Positions 26,730 to 32,209 of a stretch of DNA of 32,209 nt are shown piece after piece (the stretch's first letter is position 1; the number at the start of each line of letters is the position of its first letter). The stretch is taken from positions 1 through 32,209 of the forward strand of contig JAFGXX010000009.1 in NCBI GenBank assembly GCA_016936435.1. The letters run 5' to 3'. Below the pieces are notes generated by a model, which searched no databases, was not told the origin of the DNA, and saw only the letters and a program-made list of their open reading frames with translations. The position numbers and the translations under genes are program-made. Source of the DNA: Bacteroidales bacterium. Its GTDB lineage: Bacteria; Bacteroidota; Bacteroidia; Bacteroidales; VadinHA17.

Positions 26730-28028
26730 ATGAAAATATTCTATCTCATAACAGGATCGGGAGGATCATTTTATTGTGCCAACTGCTACCGCGACATGCT
26801 GTATGTAAGAGCTATACGTAAAGTGCCCGGGGTGACGGCAAAAGCACTTCCCCTTTATTTGCCACCCGACAGTGAAGATCTCCGGAATGGTTTTGAAAAA
26901 GAGGTGTTTTTTGGAGCGGTTTCGATGTATTTAAGGGAAAGAATAAAAATCTTCAGAAAGATGCCGCTTTTTCTGGAAAAAATATTCGATTCGACACCCT
27001 TGCTGAGGCTTGCGGCGCGTTTGTCGGGTACAACAAATTCTGAAGGTCTTGAAGAACTGACGCTCAATATGATCGAAGGGGATAATGCATTTAAACCACG
27101 TGAAGTGGACAGACTTGTCAGATACCTTAAAAAAGAAGGAGAGCCTGATGTTATTCACCTGTCTAACGCTCTGATACTGGGTCTGGCACGGCAACTGAAG
27201 CAAAGAATGAATGTAAAGATAGTATGCTCGCTTCTGAATGAAGATGACTGGATTGACGACATGGCTGAACCGTTCAGAGTCAGGGCATGGAGCCTGATTG
27301 CAAAGGAAACCAGTTATGTAGACAGCTTCATCACTCCAAGTAAATACAGCAAGGATCATTTCATTAAAAAAACCGGAGTAAGCGGCGACAATATTCACAT
27401 TGTCCCGCTGGGTTTCGATCCCGAAATATCAGGATCAGGAAGGGAAATACCGCAAACTCCTTCATTGGGATTTTTCAACCGTGTGAGTTCACATAACGGT
27501 TTCGATAAACTGACAGATGCTTTTATTGAAATCCGTGAAAGAGACCTGGTACCCGGACTGACACTGCATGTTTGCGGAGGCTTTACCGGTGTTGACAAAC
27601 CTTTTATCGCAGAACAGATCAGCAAGCTGAAGAGTAAGGGACTAAAGCAATTTGTAAGGATCTACCCCGAATTTATAGGTGATAAAAAAGCTGAGTTTTT
27701 CAGGAATGTAAATGTTATAAGTGTCCCTGTGAGAAAATATGACGGTTACGGATTTTACCTTCTTGAAGCCAATGCAGCAGGAGTACCTGTAGTCCAGCCG
27801 GCAACGGGGGCTTTTCCGGAGATTATTGAGATGACCGGCGGCGGAATGATATATAAACCCGACAGTCATTCTGCACTGGTTGACGCCCTGGTAACACTTC
27901 TTAATGATCAGGACCTACAGGAAAAATATGGAAATGATGGAAACAGAAATGTCAGGGAACAGCTGTCTCTTTCAAAAATGACCGGAAACCTGTCAGCAGT
28001 GTACCGAAGTCTAGAGATTAATATATAA
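26730..28028 (+). CDS. GT4-like (GT-B fold) glycosyltransferase with N-terminal FYCANCYRD motif
   Basis: 432-aa ORF. VIHLSNALILGLARQL; ITPSKYSKDHF; GYGFYLLEANAAGVPVVQPATGAFPEII (GT4 E-x7-E-like); N-terminal GSGGSFYCANCYRDMLY. Confidence 0.87.
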   Translation: MKIFYLITGSGGSFYCANCYRDMLYVRAIRKVPGVTAKALPLYLPPDSEDLRNGFEKEVFFGAVSMYLRERIKIFRKMPLFLEKIFDSTPLLRLAARLSGTTNSEGLEELTLNMIEGDNAFKPREVDRLVRYLKKEGEPDVIHLSNALILGLARQLKQRMNVKIVCSLLNEDDWIDDMAEPFRVRAWSLIAKETSYVDSFITPSKYSKDHFIKKTGVSGDNIHIVPLGFDPEISGSGREIPQTPSLGFFNRVSSHNGFDKLTDAFIEIRERDLVPGLTLHVCGGFTGVDKPFIAEQISKLKSKGLKQFVRIYPEFIGDKKAEFFRNVNVISVPVRKYDGYGFYLLEANAAGVPVVQPATGAFPEIIEMTGGGMIYKPDSHSALVDALVTLLNDQDLQEKYGNDGNRNVREQLSLSKMTGNLSAVYRSLEINI

Positions 28029-28039
28029 GGAAGCGGATT

Positions 28040-28705
28040 ATGTTACGACTCGAAAATATCTGCAAATCATTCGTGCAGCGAGGTGTTGTGCTTGACAATC
28101 TGTCACTTATGGTGAAAGATGGAGATTCAATATCTATTACCGGGCCGTCAGGGTCAGGTAAAACAACATTGTTAAATCTTATAGGAGCACTCGACAGGCC
28201 CGATTCCGGCAGCCTGTATTTCAGGAATAAAAATATTGGCAGCCTGGATGATGACGAATCTGCGTACTACCGAAACAGGAACATTGGGTTCGTTTTCCAG
28301 GATCATCTTCTGCTGCCATACCTTACGGTGTGGGAAAATATAATCCTTCCGCTTTCTGCCTACAGAATTGAAGCAGGTGAATATGCCTCCAGGGAGGATC
28401 ACGCAAAGCTTCTGATGGAACGGACAGGAATATCAGGTCTTTCAGGTAAATACCCTTTTCAGATATCCGGAGGAGAAGCACAGAGGACAACGCTGGTAAG
28501 AGCGCTTGTTAACAGGCCCGACCTTCTCCTGGGTGATGAACCTACTGGTTCGCTTGATTCAGAAAATGCCGAACTGCTTGGAACCATTTTATCAGATTTG
28601 AACAGAGATATGGGTATTACTCTTATTGTAGCTACTCATTCGCCCGATCTCGCCGGAAAGATGAAAAAGAATTACAGGCTTGCCGGAGGCAAATTGCAGC
28701 AATGA
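28040..28705 (+). CDS. LolD/MacB-type ABC transporter ATP-binding protein
   Basis: 221-aa ORF. Walker A GPSGSGKTT; signature ISGGEAQR; Walker B LLLGDEPTGSLD; H-loop ATHS. Confidence 0.96.
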   Translation: MLRLENICKSFVQRGVVLDNLSLMVKDGDSISITGPSGSGKTTLLNLIGALDRPDSGSLYFRNKNIGSLDDDESAYYRNRNIGFVFQDHLLLPYLTVWENIILPLSAYRIEAGEYASREDHAKLLMERTGISGLSGKYPFQISGGEAQRTTLVRALVNRPDLLLGDEPTGSLDSENAELLGTILSDLNRDMGITLIVATHSPDLAGKMKKNYRLAGGKLQQ

Positions 28706-28723
28706 AGATGTTAATCTGAAGGT

Positions 28724-31700
28724 ATGAGATATTTTTTTGCCGGTAGTATATTCAGGTCTCTAATTTACAACAGGAAAGATGCAATATATCAGGTTGTTAT
28801 AGTTGCACTACTTACAGCTGTAATATCAGGTTCGCTGCTTACCGGAGAGTCGGTAAGGCACAGTCTGAGGCAATCTTCTGAAGAAAAACTGGGAAATACC
28901 CGCTTCGTGGTCAGCTCCGGCTTAAGGTTTTTAAATGCCTCTCTCGATTCTGTCCTTTCGATGAAAACGGGCGACAAAGCTGTTTCAGTCCTTGAACTTG
29001 ACGGATACAGCCAGAATTTTCTCACAGGGAAGACAGTTCTCAACGCAAAGATTCTGGGAGCAGATGAAGATTTCTTTGTTTTCAGCACAGGGTCACCCAT
29101 AGTAATTGAAAGAGGTTATGCAGCTCTTAATGAAGAAGCTGCTGCGATGCTTGGAGTATCGCCCGGCGATGAAATTATCGTCCGTTTCAGCTCCGTTGAT
29201 CCCATCCCTGCAAATGCACCTTTTTCTCCGGGTGATGAGCAAAGTGATTCAAGAGTCCTGAAAGTCGGAATGATACTGAAACCTGAGCAGGCGGCAGATT
29301 TTTCTCTTTCGGTAAGTCAGATGAGCCCGGTCAACATTTTCATGAATATTGACGATATAGTGCCTGATGAAGAAGAAACCCCGGCAAACAGGATTCTTAT
29401 AGATCCGGCTGAGAAACATGATATAACTTACTATAATACATTACTCCGTGAGATCATCAGCTTAAACGATATAGGCTTATCGCTCCGTAGGTCTGCAGTC
29501 ACAGGTGAGGCGGAGCTTATTTCCGGACGGATATTTATCGACAGTGCCATCGTGGATGCTGTATTGTCTGCTGTGCCCGGCTCCTACCCTGTCCTGACAT
29601 ATCTCGCCAATTCATTCAGTCTGGATGACAGGTCTACACCTTATTCATTTGTTTCGTCATTTGACGGGCCTCTGACCCGAAATCTGGCTGACAATGGTGT
29701 GATTGTCAACCGGTGGATGGCCGATGATTTAGACCTTAAAGCGGGAGACGAAGTTACGGTCTCGTGGTTTGTCCAGGGTTTTGCAGGCAAGCTTGAAGAA
29801 ACTGACAGTAAGTTTTTTGTGGAAGGTATTGCCGAATGGGGGGACAAATACCTGGATCCTTCGCTGATGCCTGATTTCCCTGGTATTTCAGGTCGGACGA
29901 CATGTTCTGACTGGGATGCCGGAATACCTGTTCTTCTCGACAGGATAAGGGAAAAGGATGAAGATTACTGGAATCGTTACGGAGGAACTCCGAAGGCTTT
30001 TTTTAAATACAGTACCGGCAAAATGCTGTGGTCAAATAATTTTGGTAATGCAACGGCCATACGTTTTCCTGCATACCTTGCTGAAGATGAGATTCAAAAA
30101 ATGCTGAAAGGCGTTATTGATCCCAGTGAAGCCGGCATAACACTTAATGATGTGAAAGCTTCCTCGATCAGGGCTGCAGAGGGCGGAACAGATTTTGGGT
30201 CGCTCTTTCTCAGCCTGGGCTTCTTCATTATATTGTCGAATCTGATCCTTCTTTCACTTGCCGTTTCACTGTTTTTTGACTCAAGGAAGAAGCAGGTTAA
30301 AACATATTTTTCGCTCGGTTTCAGGAAGAGGGATATAATGAATATGTTGTTTTCTGAAGTGTTTGTTATAACTGTAGCAGGCGCTCTTCCCGGAGCATTT
30401 ACAGGTTATCTGATGAATGTTGTGATGATCCGTGCTCTCAACGGCGTCTGGAGCGGGGCCGTCCAGACTGATACACTTACACATACATTCAGCTTAATGC
30501 CGCTGATTACGGGGTTTATTGCAGCGGTTCTCGTTTCTTCCGTCATTATTTTTTTCCTGACAAGCCGCTTTATTTCATCGCTGTCGCGGACTTCAACAGG
30601 TGAACTTAAACTGCATTCCGGTAAACGCAACAGGATCTTTCTTGTCGCGGCATCATTTGTCAGTGCAGGGCTTCTAATGGTCTCTTTATTTTCGGACCGT
30701 TTTGCTACGGTATCTGCTTTTGCCTCCGGAGTTTTTTTCTTCATGATGATGTTACTGATGCTCAGATCGTATTATATCAGTAGCAGGCATAAAACATCTG
30801 ATTCACTTTCAAAGCGTTATTATTTTTTCCACCCCGGAGAGGCCCTGACACCTGTCATGATAATTGCAGCAGGGATTTTTGCGGTGATGATAACTGCCTC
30901 TAACAAACAGTATCCTGATGAACGTTTGCTTCCTGCAGGAGGTACGGGAGGCTATCTTTTATGGGCACAAACAGCTCTTCCCTTGAAACATGACCTGAAC
31001 TCAAATGAGGGAAGAGGGGAATTTGGTCTTGATGAAGAAGAACTAAAGGACCTGATATTTGTTCAGGCCGGGCGTGTGTCGGGTGATGATGCCAGTTGTC
31101 TGAACCTCAATCTCGTCAGTACCCCTCCTATCCTGGGACTTAATCCCCGGAAGTTCATTGAGAACGGATCTTTTTCCTTCGTCTCCGGGCTTAAAAACAA
31201 CGATGTGGCAAATCCGTGGGAAATGCAGGGGAATCATGCCTCAGACAATACTGTGTATGGGATTGCTGATGAAACAGTTCTGAAATGGGGACTGGAGATA
31301 AGCACTGGCGACACCATTGTTGTTTCGGCTGAAGATGGTAAACCTCTTAACATTATTATTGCCGGCGGATTGAAATCCTCAGTTTTCCAGGGGCATGTTT
31401 TAATTCATGAAGATGATCTGTTCAGGTATTTTCCTTCCGTGGCGGGAAATTCTGTTTTCCTTATAGACGGCGACAGCAGAAAAGCAGATTTCTATATTGA
31501 AACGCTGAGTGAAAGGTTTTCAGGTTATGGAATGCAGGTTATGAGATCCACGGACAGACTGAAGTCATTTCTTGAGGTAACAAACACCTATCTTGATGTT
31601 TTCATGATACTTGGGGTTTTCGGAATGGTGCTGGGTGCTGCAGGACTGGGTTTCGTGCTTCTGAGAAGCTACAACAGCAGAAAACGCGAATTTGCGCTGA

Positions 31701-31963
31701 TGGCTGCTACAGGTTTTTCTCAATCCTCCATAAGACGACATATTATGAAAGATCAGGTTCTGATAGTTATCTGGGGTATCATTAGCGGAACACTATCTGG
31801 GCTGATTGCCACTTTGCCTTCACTGATGAGCGGAACAGATATTCACTGGCTGACTATTATCCTGATGGCTCTGCTTATTGCTGCAACAGGAATTACGGCA
31901 ATTTCACTTTCATTACGGAGCTTAAGAAGAGAATCACTTATCAGTCAGTTACGTAATGAATGA
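28724..31963 (+). CDS. Large FtsX-family ABC transporter permease
   Basis: 1079-aa ORF directly after the ATPase. N-terminal TM, long extracytoplasmic region, FtsX-like TM blocks (DSRKKQVKTYFSLGFRKRDIMNMLF; NSRKREFALMAATGFSQSSIRRHI). Confidence 0.92.
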   Translation: MRYFFAGSIFRSLIYNRKDAIYQVVIVALLTAVISGSLLTGESVRHSLRQSSEEKLGNTRFVVSSGLRFLNASLDSVLSMKTGDKAVSVLELDGYSQNFLTGKTVLNAKILGADEDFFVFSTGSPIVIERGYAALNEEAAAMLGVSPGDEIIVRFSSVDPIPANAPFSPGDEQSDSRVLKVGMILKPEQAADFSLSVSQMSPVNIFMNIDDIVPDEEETPANRILIDPAEKHDITYYNTLLREIISLNDIGLSLRRSAVTGEAELISGRIFIDSAIVDAVLSAVPGSYPVLTYLANSFSLDDRSTPYSFVSSFDGPLTRNLADNGVIVNRWMADDLDLKAGDEVTVSWFVQGFAGKLEETDSKFFVEGIAEWGDKYLDPSLMPDFPGISGRTTCSDWDAGIPVLLDRIREKDEDYWNRYGGTPKAFFKYSTGKMLWSNNFGNATAIRFPAYLAEDEIQKMLKGVIDPSEAGITLNDVKASSIRAAEGGTDFGSLFLSLGFFIILSNLILLSLAVSLFFDSRKKQVKTYFSLGFRKRDIMNMLFSEVFVITVAGALPGAFTGYLMNVVMIRALNGVWSGAVQTDTLTHTFSLMPLITGFIAAVLVSSVIIFFLTSRFISSLSRTSTGELKLHSGKRNRIFLVAASFVSAGLLMVSLFSDRFATVSAFASGVFFFMMMLLMLRSYYISSRHKTSDSLSKRYYFFHPGEALTPVMIIAAGIFAVMITASNKQYPDERLLPAGGTGGYLLWAQTALPLKHDLNSNEGRGEFGLDEEELKDLIFVQAGRVSGDDASCLNLNLVSTPPILGLNPRKFIENGSFSFVSGLKNNDVANPWEMQGNHASDNTVYGIADETVLKWGLEISTGDTIVVSAEDGKPLNIIIAGGLKSSVFQGHVLIHEDDLFRYFPSVAGNSVFLIDGDSRKADFYIETLSERFSGYGMQVMRSTDRLKSFLEVTNTYLDVFMILGVFGMVLGAAGLGFVLLRSYNSRKREFALMAATGFSQSSIRRHIMKDQVLIVIWGIISGTLSGLIATLPSLMSGTDIHWLTIILMALLIAATGITAISLSLRSLRRESLISQLRNE

Positions 31964-32209
31964 TCAGAAGTCAATGTTATATTCTAACACCAGAAGATTT
32001 ACATCATATAAATCAGGTATATAATCGCGACGAAAAACATACGACAGATCGATTGAATGTCTTTTTGAAATGGAATATTCAATTCCGGTTCCCAAACGCA
32101 TTATTCCGATTAACTTATCTGTTTCGGGATATGTCGGGAAAAAAGTCTCGGCGAAAACCCATGGGTTGACAGGGAATGAAGATGTTCTGTAGGTAGCTTT
32201 TATTCTGAA
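31964..32209 (-). CDS. C-terminal part of an outer-membrane beta-barrel (DUF2490-like), truncated by window edge
   Basis: Reverse-strand reading from 32209 is open for 81 codons to a TGA at 31966-31964: FRIKATYRTSSFPVNPWVFAETFFPTYPETDKLIGIMRLGTGIEYSISKRHSIDLSYVFRRDYIPDLYDVNLLVLEYNIDF. Alternating aromatic barrel pattern and terminal Phe. Confidence 0.7.
   Translation of the reverse strand, partial: FRIKATYRTSSFPVNPWVFAETFFPTYPETDKLIGIMRLGTGIEYSISKRHSIDLSYVFRRDYIPDLYDVNLLVLEYNIDF

Noticed and set aside
31960-32169. 69-aa plus-strand ORF at the right edge
   Set aside because: The opposite strand is open from the edge with a convincing beta-barrel C-terminus, which explains the region better.
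1-32209. tRNA, rRNA, transposase, integrase or phage genes
   Set aside because: None recognised on either strand by eye; a tRNAscan or Rfam run would be needed to exclude small RNAs.

Overview
The sequence looks like Bacteroidota DNA (Ser-type sulfatases, LolD/FtsX-type ABC proteins, DUF2490-like barrel; taxonomy is inferred only). It has four blocks. (1) Positions 99-3654 (+): a MacB/FtsX-type permease without an adjacent ATPase, then a TPR-like secreted protein. (2) Positions 3663-14242 (-): a cassette of six different S1-type sulfatases, all with a Ser-type formylglycine motif, plus a phosphotriesterase-family amidohydrolase. No glycoside hydrolase or SusC/D pair is present. (3) Positions 14513-26682 (+): a tightly packed, mostly translationally coupled gene set. 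It encodes four PQQ-like beta-propellers, one NHL-like propeller with an FCGCCNPAH motif, a 59-aa Cys-rich exported peptide missing from the ORF track, a Tat-exported poly-[4Fe-4S] ferredoxin, a NapH/NosR-like membrane polyferredoxin, a NuoE-NuoF fusion with C-terminal ferredoxin, and a remodelled NuoG/HydA-N-like iron-sulfur protein. It continues co-directionally into a GT4-like glycosyltransferase, a LolD-like ATPase and a 1079-aa FtsX permease (to 31963). (4) The right edge has the C-terminus of a minus-strand outer-membrane beta-barrel. The best candidate for an undescribed system is block 3: a predicted cytoplasm-to-periplasm electron-transfer module joining a BfuABC/HydABC-like NADH unit to periplasmic beta-propellers, with no recognisable terminal catalytic subunit. 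All assignments come from reading motifs; no database search was run.
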